Translations under genes and position numbers: made by a program
NCBI GenBank assembly: GCA_029934195.1
Contig: JAOZMQ010000187.1
Location: 1-6,274 of the forward strand
Direction: 5' to 3'
DNA length: 6,274 bases
DNA from: Candidatus Cloacimonadota bacterium
GTDB lineage: Bacteria > Cloacimonadota > Cloacimonadia > Cloacimonadales > JAOZMQ01
In this document: in pieces, positions 1 through 6,231 of the stretch
How positions within the stretch are numbered: the first letter of the stretch is position 1
Layout of the letters: each line of letters starts with the position of its first letter
The notes under the pieces: generated by a model
What the model was told of the DNA's origin: nothing
Databases searched by the model: none
Seen by the model: the letters and a program-made list of their open reading frames with translations, nothing else

Positions 1-62
1 ACTAAATTAGTAATTAAATATCAGCAAAATAATTAAATTAAGCAATAAAAAATGGAGAATTA

Positions 63-722
63 ATGAAAATTCTAAATCAATTTAAATGGAGTCTCTTGTT
101 AATTATTATTCAATTTGTGACAATAATATCATTTACACAATTAATACCTAAAAATATTCAAATTCCAATAATATGGAATTTTCAAAGTGAAGTAATAACA
201 TTAGTTAATAGAGGATTAGGGCTTTTTCTCCTATTAATTGTAAATATTTGTTTATTATTATTTTCATCATTATTGTACAAATTCAAAGTATTTAACAAAT
301 CTGAAGACAGAAATTATATGGAATTCATTCCAAGATTATCAACCATTATTATCTTCTATTTGTGTATTTTTCATGTTTTTATGCTCTTTTCTGCTCGATA
401 TAATTATCTTTCTACAAGAATTGATTTTATTACTTTTTTTATTGGATTGTTTTTGATTAGTTTAGGCAACATTTTTCCAAAACTCCCTCCAAATATCGTT
501 TTTGGAATTAAGACACATTGGAGTTTATTCTCTAAAGAAAATTGGTTTAAAACTCATTTGATAGCTGGTTTAAGTTTCTCAATTTCTGGAACCATATTAA
601 TGATTTTTAGTTATGTCTTTTCCCATTTTTCATCGATAATCTTTGGAGCAAAAATATGTGGACTTAGTATAATATTGATTCCAATTTTCTATTCACTTTT
701 CGGAAGTAAAAAGCAGAAATAA
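63..722 (+). CDS. SdpI-family integral membrane protein
   Basis: This 219-residue protein is almost entirely hydrophobic, with about six predicted membrane helices (roughly residues 9-26, 51-73, 91-111, 119-136, 165-187 and 190-213). Residues 135-171 carry the SdpI-family signature: a GN-x-x-PK stretch, then N-x-x-x-GIKT-x-W-S-L, E-x-W and KTH. The N-terminal part (residues 29-43, around IPIIWNF) resembles the DUF1648 segment often found ahead of this domain. In Bacillus subtilis SdpI gives immunity to the SdpC toxin, but most family members are of unknown role and no toxin gene is visible here. The start is supported by GGAG at 54-57, five bases before the ATG. It stands alone, with a 132-base gap to the next gene. 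Family membership is fairly sure; function is unknown. Confidence 0.8.
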   Translation: MKILNQFKWSLLLIIIQFVTIISFTQLIPKNIQIPIIWNFQSEVITLVNRGLGLFLLLIVNICLLLFSSLLYKFKVFNKSEDRNYMEFIPRLSTIIIFYLCIFHVFMLFSARYNYLSTRIDFITFFIGLFLISLGNIFPKLPPNIVFGIKTHWSLFSKENWFKTHLIAGLSFSISGTILMIFSYVFSHFSSIIFGAKICGLSIILIPIFYSLFGSKKQK

Positions 723-732
723 AGAGAAAAAA

Positions 733-783
733 TTGATAATGAACAAAATAGCAACAAAAAAATTATTTTTCATTCAGATACTA
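733..783. repeat. Probable collapsed remnant of the MITE-like element
   Basis: The right end is clear: TTCAGATACTA at 773-783 equals 11 of the 12 terminal bases of copy B (6220-6231). At 749-762, TAGCAACAAAAAAA matches TAGCGACAAAAAAA of copy B (6179-6192) with one change. On the left, TGAACAAAA at 740-748 matches the inner part of the left terminus of copy B, while the outer bases are degenerate (7 of 12 over 733-744). The simplest reading is an internally deleted copy of about 50 bp. The right terminus is seen directly; the left boundary is inferred. It lies just upstream of the transglutaminase-like gene. Confidence 0.5.
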
Positions 784-804
784 AATAGAATTGTACTTGA
801 CGAA

Positions 805-834
805 TTAATATTACTTTTTTTGCACTACTATATT
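805..834 (+). promoter_or_regulatory. Weak candidate sigma-70-type promoter
   Basis: TTAATA (805-810) and TATATT (829-834), separated by 18 bases, resemble -35 and -10 elements (4/6 and 5/6 matches). They would place transcription start about 14 bases before the ATG at 855. In DNA this AT-rich such matches arise often by chance. A better -35-like hexamer, TTGACG at 797-802, has no -10 at a normal distance. Treat as a candidate only. Confidence 0.22.
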
Positions 835-854
835 AAAGAATTAAAGAGGAAATA

Positions 855-3341
855 ATGAAAAAAATAACACTTATTTTATTTTTTGTAGTCGTATGTTCTG
901 CCCTTTTCGCAGATTTCACAATTGAACAATCGCTTATTGATACCCTTACAAACAATGCAATCAAAAACTTAGAACCTTTACCAGAAAACTTAAAAAAAGT
1001 ATATAATCAATATCTTGCTGAATATTCAGATGGGATAATGAGTTTTATGATCTCTTCAGAAGATAATTCCAAATTATGGGATACAAAACCTGAATTTCTA
1101 TTAGATAATTACAAAATTGTAAAAAAATTGATGGAAATGGAAGATTTTGACAAGTTTTCAGATAAGTTTGTTCTGTCTTATATTATTAAAACAACGGTTT
1201 CACATGAAAAATTAACGAATTACCGTAAAATTTTTGCAGAAAAAAATCTTTTGGAATATGTAAATAAATTCCCAAATCTTACAGATAGAATTCGGGAAAT
1301 CAATCTTTGGTGTCGTGAGAATATGATGTTTGTTTCTACTTCTGGTAGAACACAAGACCCGCTTTCTGTTTTACAAAAAAGTAACATCGGTAGATGTGGT
1401 GAGATGCAAGTTTTTTTCATTTCTGCTTGTAGAACAATTGGTATTCCAGCAAGACCAGCATGGACACCGTGGTGGGCTCATACCGATAATAATCATGCTT
1501 GGACAGAAGTTTTTGTTGATGGAAATTGGCATTATGTCGAGAATGCTCAACCTGATTATTTCTTAGATTCAACTTGGTTTTCAGCATCTGTAACAAAAGC
1601 ACTTTTGGTTTTAGCTCGTAGTAGTTTCCCTGATAGTTTAGACGATGTAGTAGTCAAAGGAAAAAATAATAACTACGTAAATTCAACAAGTTATTATCAA
1701 GAAACACGTGATGTAAAATTCAATATTTTAGATTCAGAAAAAAATCCGGTTGATAGTGTAGCCATCAATTTCTTTGCTTTTAACTTTTCTTTATTAAGAC
1801 CATTATTGGGAATCAGAACAGATAGTTTGGGAATCGCTTCTGTCAATATTAGCAAGGGAACTTTTTTGGCAATCGCCTATAAAGATAGCTTGTATGATTT
1901 TGCTCTAATTCCATTTGGGAAAGAATCTTCTGAATATACCTTGATTCTAGAAGATAAAAAATGGGAAGATTTAGATTTTATTTTTGAGTATCCAAAAGCA
2001 ACCGGTATTCGGAAAGATGACCCTGATTTTTTTGCGGAAAGAAAGAAAAAAGCCGAAGAAAAGTACAATGATTTAGTTAAAGAAATTCAGTCTCATAAAA
2101 TTCCCAATTATGCACCACAAAATGATTCTCTTTTTGAAGAAGTTTTTAAAAAATGTAGAAACAATAAACAATCAGTATTAAAATTTATCAAAGAAAATGA
2201 TAATATTGAAAAAGATTTTTGGACGAAAATTTTAAATATTGATCCGAAATTTTTATGGCAAGCAACCACTGCTCAATGGAATAATATCTATTCAACTTAT
2301 TTAGACTTAAAGAATAAAAATATCAATGAAGAGATATTTTCAGATTTGCTTTCACCAAGCGTAAAATACGAAATACTTCCCAATATTCAGGTCCCCAAAA
2401 AATATATTATTGATGAAGCTGAGAATCCTAAAGATAAGATTCATAAAATAATAAAGCTATTACACTCCAATCATGAAGTTGACAAAAAGAAGGCTACAAG
2501 CGGATTAATGTCACTCGACATCCTAATTGAAGCATCGTATTTACAAGACTTCCAATTCAAAACTCTTAGTTGCTATGTGTTAAAAGCAAATTATATTCCT
2601 GCTCAATACACCCGAATTCCTTCAACTATTATGGTGAAAGCTGATAGTGTTTGGCAAAATTATGATGTAATAAAAAATGAATTTTCAACACCACAAGATA
2701 CTTCCAATTCAACATTAACTGCAATTGACTTTAAATTAATTGATGATTCCGGTTTACCGGTTACTATTAATCCAGATAATATTTCTACAACAATTTTTAA
2801 GAACGGTAGATTTTATCCAAATGATCGACAACTTGATTACAACAAAGAGAAAAGTGAAATCTTAGGTAAATTAGAAAAAGGAAGTTATCAAGTTCAGATT
2901 GGAATTCGTGAAAGTGGAAATATAACGAAAGTGAAATTGATTTCTTTGAATTTAAACAATCAATTACATTACTCCAAGGATTTAATTTTCAAAGATTTTA
3001 GAAGAAATTGGAAAAAGATTGATAATAAATATTTAGAATTTGTTTCATCATTTTTAGATAATCAACACGAGGACTGTATCATTTTGATTGGGAATTATGA
3101 TAATGAACCGATACAAAGACTTGCTACAAAAACACGCAATAAAAAAGAGAATCAGAAATTTATTTGGATTGGAAATAATAAACCGATTGAACCTATTTCT
3201 AATTACATTGTTTCAGATAAATATAAGACATTTTTGGAGAATAATCCAGAATTGAAGCACAGATTAATAAGTTTCTATTATGATTCTGAAAATGAAAAAT
3301 GGAATATGTTTGAAGGAAATTGGGACATTTTATTCAAATGA
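855..3341 (+). CDS. Exported transglutaminase-like domain protein
   Basis: This 828-residue protein begins with a signal peptide: two lysines, a hydrophobic run over residues 4-18, and likely cleavage after Ala19. Cys14 is not in a convincing lipobox, so a lipoprotein is unlikely. Residues about 145-245 form a transglutaminase-like cysteine-peptidase core. The nucleophile is Cys181 in GRCGE, the histidine is His214 in NHAWTEV, and VDGNWHYVE follows. The third catalytic acid is uncertain: Glu229 sits where Asp is usual, and Asp234 is the alternative. Residues about 285-365 look like a beta-sandwich (carboxypeptidase-regulatory or Ig-like), with the pattern NPVDSVAINFF followed by TDSLGIASV. 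Residues 390-560 are lysine-rich and mostly helical in character, and 620-700 may be a second beta-sandwich. The last ~110 residues match nothing I recognise. The substrate is unknown; such proteins may cleave or crosslink peptides outside the cytoplasm. GAGGA at 846-850 supports the start. It appears to be a single-gene unit. Confidence 0.8.
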   Translation: MKKITLILFFVVVCSALFADFTIEQSLIDTLTNNAIKNLEPLPENLKKVYNQYLAEYSDGIMSFMISSEDNSKLWDTKPEFLLDNYKIVKKLMEMEDFDKFSDKFVLSYIIKTTVSHEKLTNYRKIFAEKNLLEYVNKFPNLTDRIREINLWCRENMMFVSTSGRTQDPLSVLQKSNIGRCGEMQVFFISACRTIGIPARPAWTPWWAHTDNNHAWTEVFVDGNWHYVENAQPDYFLDSTWFSASVTKALLVLARSSFPDSLDDVVVKGKNNNYVNSTSYYQETRDVKFNILDSEKNPVDSVAINFFAFNFSLLRPLLGIRTDSLGIASVNISKGTFLAIAYKDSLYDFALIPFGKESSEYTLILEDKKWEDLDFIFEYPKATGIRKDDPDFFAERKKKAEEKYNDLVKEIQSHKIPNYAPQNDSLFEEVFKKCRNNKQSVLKFIKENDNIEKDFWTKILNIDPKFLWQATTAQWNNIYSTYLDLKNKNINEEIFSDLLSPSVKYEILPNIQVPKKYIIDEAENPKDKIHKIIKLLHSNHEVDKKKATSGLMSLDILIEASYLQDFQFKTLSCYVLKANYIPAQYTRIPSTIMVKADSVWQNYDVIKNEFSTPQDTSNSTLTAIDFKLIDDSGLPVTINPDNISTTIFKNGRFYPNDRQLDYNKEKSEILGKLEKGSYQVQIGIRESGNITKVKLISLNLNNQLHYSKDLIFKDFRRNWKKIDNKYLEFVSSFLDNQHEDCIILIGNYDNEPIQRLATKTRNKKENQKFIWIGNNKPIEPISNYIVSDKYKTFLENNPELKHRLISFYYDSENEKWNMFEGNWDILFK

Positions 3342-3390
3342 TATGAAAATATTTAACTCATTAGATATCAATAAGCTAATTCTCTTTATT

Positions 3391-3584
3391 TAGTGCCTGA
3401 ACGGAAAAGGAATTTTTTAACCATGAAGAACAGAAGTTCATGAAGAAAGATTAATTGGTAAATTATTTATTTTTCAGCTTCATAGAAGCGATATTTATGT
3501 AGCCCAATGCGTTAGCGTTGGGTAAAGATAAAAAGAAAACTAAAAAAGAAAATTCAGAAAAAGTTAGTTTTCGTAGAAGAACTA
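3391..3584. repeat. MITE-like intergenic repeat, copy A (194 bp)
   Basis: The left end TAGTGCCTGAAC (3391-3402) matches the left terminus of copy B at 10 of 12 positions. The right end, by ungapped alignment with copy B, falls at 3584 but is degenerate (7 of 12). Positions 3449-3543 match 6075-6169 at 90 of 95 bases without gaps. The core holds two hairpins: GCTTC-ATA-GAAGC (3477-3489), and CCCAATGC-GTTA-GCGTTGGG (3503-3522; 8 pairs with one G-T wobble). The 5' part (about 3416-3448) contains AACCATGAAG and TTCATGAAG, resembling the AACCACGAAG-type intergenic repeats seen in many bacterial genomes. A degenerate third hairpin-like spot (TTC-GTA-GAA) lies at 3570-3578. There is no coding capacity, so movement would need a transposase from elsewhere. 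Confidence 0.8.
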
Positions 3585-3695
3585 TTTAATTTTATCATTG
3601 AACTTTAATTAGATATCTTTCGAGTTATTCAGTCATTATGTAATTCAAGAAAAAAAAATTTAATAAATATTAAAATTTTACTTGCCTAAAAATGC

Positions 3696-3722
3696 TATCT
3701 CATACTTTTTTACTATGAGATA
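3696..3722. promoter_or_regulatory. Perfect inverted repeat, candidate operator of the Rrf2-type regulator
   Basis: TATCTCATA (3696-3704) and TATGAGATA (3714-3722) are exact reverse complements separated by nine bases, giving a 27-bp palindromic site. It lies 67 bases upstream of the regulator's chosen start, where Rrf2-family proteins commonly bind as dimers to control their own operons. The overall length is close to the roughly 25-bp IscR type 1 site, but the sequence does not match that consensus. The stem has only two G-C pairs and no directly following T-run, so an operator is more likely than a terminator. The symmetry is seen directly; binding is inferred. Confidence 0.42.
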
Positions 3723-3738
3723 AGAAATTTCAATTTTT

Positions 3739-3767
3739 TTGTTCTTATTGGTGATTAAAATTAATAT
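3739..3767 (+). promoter_or_regulatory. Weak candidate promoter of the iron-sulfur operon
   Basis: TTGTTC (3739-3744) and TAATAT (3762-3767) are 17 bases apart, about 22 bases before the regulator start at 3790 and just downstream of the inverted repeat 3696-3722. The matches to consensus are poor (3/6 and 4/6), and the surrounding DNA is very AT-rich, so this is only a placement suggestion. Confidence 0.18.
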
Positions 3768-3789
3768 GTAAATAAAAATGAGAGAGAAG

Positions 3790-4206
3790 ATGTGTATAAC
3801 AAAAAAAACAGAATATGCTCTAAGAGCTCTTTATGAAATTGATTCTAAGCAAGTCGATAAATTGGTTTCTATTAGAGAAATCTGCGATAAGCAAAACTTG
3901 CCAGTAAAATATATAGAACAAATTTTTAGGAAGCTTAAGCGAAGTAAGATTATTTGTAGTTTAAAAGGTACAAAAGGAGGATACACATTTATTCCTTCTC
4001 CCAAAGAGATTAATTTGCATGAAATAATGAGAGCTTTAGATGATAAAATCAATGACCTCCATTGCGAAAAAAATCAATATTGTAACAATCTACCTTGTGG
4101 TTTTCAAAATTTTGTAAGTGAGGTAAATACTAAAATTATCGAATATTTTAGTTCAATAACCTTAGATAAAATTTTCTTAAAAATTAAAGAAGTAGAAGGA
4201 GAATAA
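3790..4206 (+). CDS. Rrf2/IscR-family iron-sulfur-type transcriptional regulator
   Basis: This is a 138-residue winged-helix regulator. The N-terminus M-C-I-T-x-x-x-E-YALRAL is typical of Rrf2 proteins. The helix-turn-helix covers about residues 26-56 (SIREICDKQNLPVKYIEQIF and onward), followed by the wing KGTKGGY. Cys92, Cys98 and Cys103 form Cys-X5-Cys-X4-Cys, matching the cluster ligand region of E. coli IscR (Cys92, 98, 104), so it probably binds an iron-sulfur cluster and reports cluster supply or oxidative stress. An in-frame ATG at 3778 would add four residues. I prefer 3790 because it gives the family-typical N-terminus and cysteine numbering, and GAG motifs lie just upstream, whereas 3778 has no visible ribosome site. 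The stop is one base before the desulfurase gene, so the two are surely co-transcribed. A likely target is the inverted repeat at 3696-3722 (inferred). Confidence 0.88.
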   Translation: MCITKKTEYALRALYEIDSKQVDKLVSIREICDKQNLPVKYIEQIFRKLKRSKIICSLKGTKGGYTFIPSPKEINLHEIMRALDDKINDLHCEKNQYCNNLPCGFQNFVSEVNTKIIEYFSSITLDKIFLKIKEVEGE

Positions 4207-4207
4207 A

Positions 4208-5386
4208 ATGCAAGAAATATATTTAGATAACTGCCTAACATCTAAACCTGCTCCTGAAGTGATAGAAGCAATGATTCCATACTTGAAAGATAATTTTCAT
4301 TATCCAAAAAATTTTGTTAAAAAAGGTTCAATAATCTCATCAGATATAGAAAAATATAAAGTAGAAATATCCAGAACAATCGGGGCAAAATCTTCGGAAA
4401 TTCATTTTACCACCGGAGGAACTTCTGCAAATAACCTCGCTATTAAAGGTTTACTTTCGGCAAATGTTGAAAAAGGAACGCATATTATTTGTTCGGTTAT
4501 TGATTATCCGGACATTCTTACAAATGTTGCCTTTTTTGAAAACAGTGGCTTTGATGTAACTTATCTATCAGTTGATTCAGAAGGATTCATAGATTTGGAA
4601 GAACTTAAAAATTCTATTTGCGATAATACTATTTTATTTACAACAACAATTGCCAATCATGTTGTTGGAACAATTCAACCGATGAAAGAAATTAAACGAA
4701 TTTTAGAATCTGCAAATCATAAAATTTATGTTCATGTTGATGCCTGCGAAGCATACGGAAGAATGCCAATAAATGTTGATGAACTTGGTATTGATCTTAT
4801 GTCAATTAGTGCACACAAAATTAATGGTCCACAAGGAATCGGAGCTCTTTATAATAGAAAAGGAGTTCGATTAGCACAGGTAAAGCACGGAATTTCAAGA
4901 CTGGATAATCTGGAAACCGGAGGAATTAGTACTGCTTTAATTGCCGGCTTTGCTAAAGCTGTTGAACTTATTTACAAAGATTTCAATGCTCATTTAAAAC
5001 ACCTAAACTCAATCTCGAATTATCTGATAAATAAGATTGAGAAAGAAATTCCTTTTACTCTTTTTAATGGAGCGAGAGGTGAAAAACGAATTTCTCATAA
5101 TGTCAATATTTCATTTGAATATATTGAGGGAGAAGCCATTATGGTTATGCTTGATTTGAATGGAATCTCTGTAGCAACCGGAAGTGCTTGTGCTTCTCAA
5201 GGTTTAAAAGCAAATTATGTAATGATGGCATTAGGCAGAAATCATGAACAATCTCATGGTTCAATTAAATTCACTATCAGTACATATAATACTTTCAAAG
5301 AAATTGATTTGACAGTAGAGAAACTCATAGAAATTGTCCGTGAATTAAGAAATAGAAGTCCTTTATACAATCAGAGGAATAATTAG
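4208..5386 (+). CDS. NifS/IscS-type cysteine desulfurase, divergent
   Basis: This 392-residue class V aminotransferase-fold enzyme is expected to use PLP to remove sulfur from cysteine, leaving a persulfide for cluster assembly in the cytoplasm. Key residues are present: the PLP lysine Lys204 in SAHKINGPQG, Asp178 in HVDA, and the catalytic Cys328 in ATGSACAS, at the same spacing as E. coli IscS. The N-terminus IYLDN, LAIKG at 77-81 and the C-terminal SIKFTIS also fit. Several usually conserved spots differ: Tyr100 where IscS has His104, Glu181 for Gln183, ANHVVG for the NNEIG motif, HYPKN for GNPSS, and ISRLDNLETGG for the GGGxExxxRSGT motif. It may thus be a distinct subfamily with altered kinetics or partner. 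AGGAG at 4197-4201 lies inside the end of the regulator gene and suggests coupled translation. The scaffold gene follows after nine bases, supporting a role in cluster assembly. Confidence 0.87.
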   Translation: MQEIYLDNCLTSKPAPEVIEAMIPYLKDNFHYPKNFVKKGSIISSDIEKYKVEISRTIGAKSSEIHFTTGGTSANNLAIKGLLSANVEKGTHIICSVIDYPDILTNVAFFENSGFDVTYLSVDSEGFIDLEELKNSICDNTILFTTTIANHVVGTIQPMKEIKRILESANHKIYVHVDACEAYGRMPINVDELGIDLMSISAHKINGPQGIGALYNRKGVRLAQVKHGISRLDNLETGGISTALIAGFAKAVELIYKDFNAHLKHLNSISNYLINKIEKEIPFTLFNGARGEKRISHNVNISFEYIEGEAIMVMLDLNGISVATGSACASQGLKANYVMMALGRNHEQSHGSIKFTISTYNTFKEIDLTVEKLIEIVRELRNRSPLYNQRNN

Positions 5387-5395
5387 GAGATTAAA

Positions 5396-6016
5396 ATGCA
5401 ATATTCAAAAAAAGTACTCGATCATTTTATGCATCCGCACAATATTGGAGAAATAAAAGATGCAGATTCAGTTGCTACTGAAGGAAGTCCAGCTTGTGGC
5501 GATCAGGTTACTTTGTTTCTTAAAGTAAATCCAGACACAAAAATTATTGATGATATAAAATTTCAGTCTTATGGTTGTGCATCAAATATAGCAACCGGTT
5601 CTATAATTACAGAAATGGCAAAAGGCAAATCGTTAGACGAAGCAAAAAAGATTGATTGGAAATCAGCTGCTGCTGAACTTGATGGCTTACCTCCTCAGAA
5701 AATGCATTGCTCTGTTTTAGCTGTCGATACACTTCGGACTGCAATTCAAAACTATGAATTAAAAAATAATTTGATAGAAAAGGAAGTAATTTCTAAAACT
5801 ACAATTGTAAAAGAGCTAAAAAATATTATTCATCCACTTTCAGGTGAAGATATTATCTCAATGAAATTAGTAAAGTATGCAGGTTTTGAAAATGGAATTG
5901 CAATTATTGATTTGGATATTCCATCTTTCGATCAGTATCGTGATAATATTGCAGAGGAAATTAAAGAACATTTGGAAAAATTTGAAGAGATAAATGATAT
6001 CAAAATTACAATGTAA
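5396..6016 (+). CDS. IscU/NifU-type Fe-S scaffold fused to a DUF59/MIP18-like domain
   Basis: Residues 1-125 are an IscU-type scaffold on which new iron-sulfur clusters are built. Ligands are in place: Cys34 and Asp36 in PACGDQ, Cys61 in YGCASN, and His104-Cys105 in MHCSVLA. LPPQK at 98-102 resembles the LPPVK chaperone-recognition motif of IscU. Residues about 135-206 form a second small alpha/beta domain. The pattern VKELKNIIHP, EDIISMKLVKYAG, then an acidic helix and a final beta strand, looks like DUF59/MIP18 (as at the N-terminus of Mrp/ApbC proteins). It has no cysteine, so the usual DUF59 cysteine and the Cys-X2-Cys of the NifU C-terminal domain are both absent. That domain may therefore bind a partner rather than a cluster (inference). 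AGGAG at 5385-5389 overlaps the stop of the desulfurase gene. It is the last gene of the operon; repeat copy B begins one base after the stop. Confidence 0.88.
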   Translation: MQYSKKVLDHFMHPHNIGEIKDADSVATEGSPACGDQVTLFLKVNPDTKIIDDIKFQSYGCASNIATGSIITEMAKGKSLDEAKKIDWKSAAAELDGLPPQKMHCSVLAVDTLRTAIQNYELKNNLIEKEVISKTTIVKELKNIIHPLSGEDIISMKLVKYAGFENGIAIIDLDIPSFDQYRDNIAEEIKEHLEKFEEINDIKITM

Positions 6017-6017
6017 A

Positions 6018-6231
6018 TAGTATCTGAACAAAAAAGAAATTTTAACCTTGAAGGAAATGAAGTTAAGAAGAAAAGATTAATTGGGAAATTATTTATTTTT
6101 CAGCTTCATAGAAGCGATATCTTTGTAGCCCAATGCGTTAGCGTTGGGTAAAGAAAAAAAGAGAACTAAGCTACAGAGTAGCGACAAAAAAAAAGAAAAT
6201 TTAGGAAAAGTTACTTTTAGTTCAGATACTA
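6018..6231. repeat. MITE-like intergenic repeat, copy B (214 bp), with perfect 12-bp terminal inverted repeats
   Basis: TAGTATCTGAAC (6018-6029) and GTTCAGATACTA (6220-6231) are exact reverse complements, and imperfect symmetry continues inward for another ten or so bases. Both ends carry TA, which could be a duplicated TA target as made by IS630/Tc1-type transposases, leaving 10-bp inverted repeats proper. Inside are hairpins GCTTC-ATA-GAAGC (6103-6115) and CCCAATGC-GTTA-GCGTTGGG (6129-6148), both identical in copy A. A third hairpin, GCTAC-AGA-GTAGC (6170-6182), sits in a 21-base segment (about 6170-6190) missing from copy A. The element starts one base after the scaffold gene's stop codon, so any transcript read-through would carry these hairpins in its 3' region. 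It has no coding capacity. Confidence 0.85.

Larger units (their letters stand above)
3342..3789. other. Long intergenic region with repeat copy A and a putative operator
   Basis: No coding region is supported in this stretch; every reading frame is quickly closed. It holds repeat copy A (3391-3584), the 9+9 inverted repeat (3696-3722) and a weak promoter candidate (3739-3767). Between 3342 and 3390 there is only a weak 5-bp inverted repeat (ATTAG 3360-3364 with CTAAT 3376-3380), too poor to call a terminator. The 10-mer ATTAGATATC occurs at 3360-3369 and again at 3608-3617, on either side of copy A. I see nothing else in 3618-3680. Confidence 0.7.

Noticed and set aside
1..10. ACTAAATTAG at the very start as the right end of another repeat copy
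   Set aside because: Only ACTA plus AT-rich flank is visible; four bases cannot support a call without the upstream sequence.
797..831. TTGACG-N23-TACTAT before the transglutaminase-like gene, and TTGCCT-N23-TACTAT at 3682-3716, as a shared promoter type
   Set aside because: The equal 23-base spacing is curious, but it is too long for a sigma-70 promoter, does not fit the Bacteroidetes -33/-7 pattern, and the intervening sequences do not match. Two cases in AT-rich DNA are not enough.
1220..2068. Several short open frames on both strands within the transglutaminase-like gene
   Set aside because: They lie wholly inside a well-supported gene, have no ribosome sites or recognisable motifs, and look like frame shadows.
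3503..3522. CCCAATGC-GTTA-GCGTTGGG hairpin as an intrinsic terminator (also at 6129-6148)
   Set aside because: On the + strand it is followed by an A-rich run, not T's, and on the - strand no T-run follows either. The identical sequence in both repeat copies shows it belongs to the element.
3391..3584. CRISPR-like or tandem repeat array
   Set aside because: The copies are single, 2.6 kb apart and have terminal inverted repeats; there is no regular repeat-spacer pattern and no cas gene.
3831..4052. Antisense open frame across the regulator gene
   Set aside because: It overlaps a clear Rrf2 protein with conserved motifs and encodes nothing recognisable.
4208..6016. Nitrogen-fixation nifS/nifU pair
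   Set aside because: No nif genes are nearby, the scaffold lacks the NifU central ferredoxin domain and the Cys-X2-Cys C-terminal domain, and the Rrf2 regulator points to general iron-sulfur cluster assembly.
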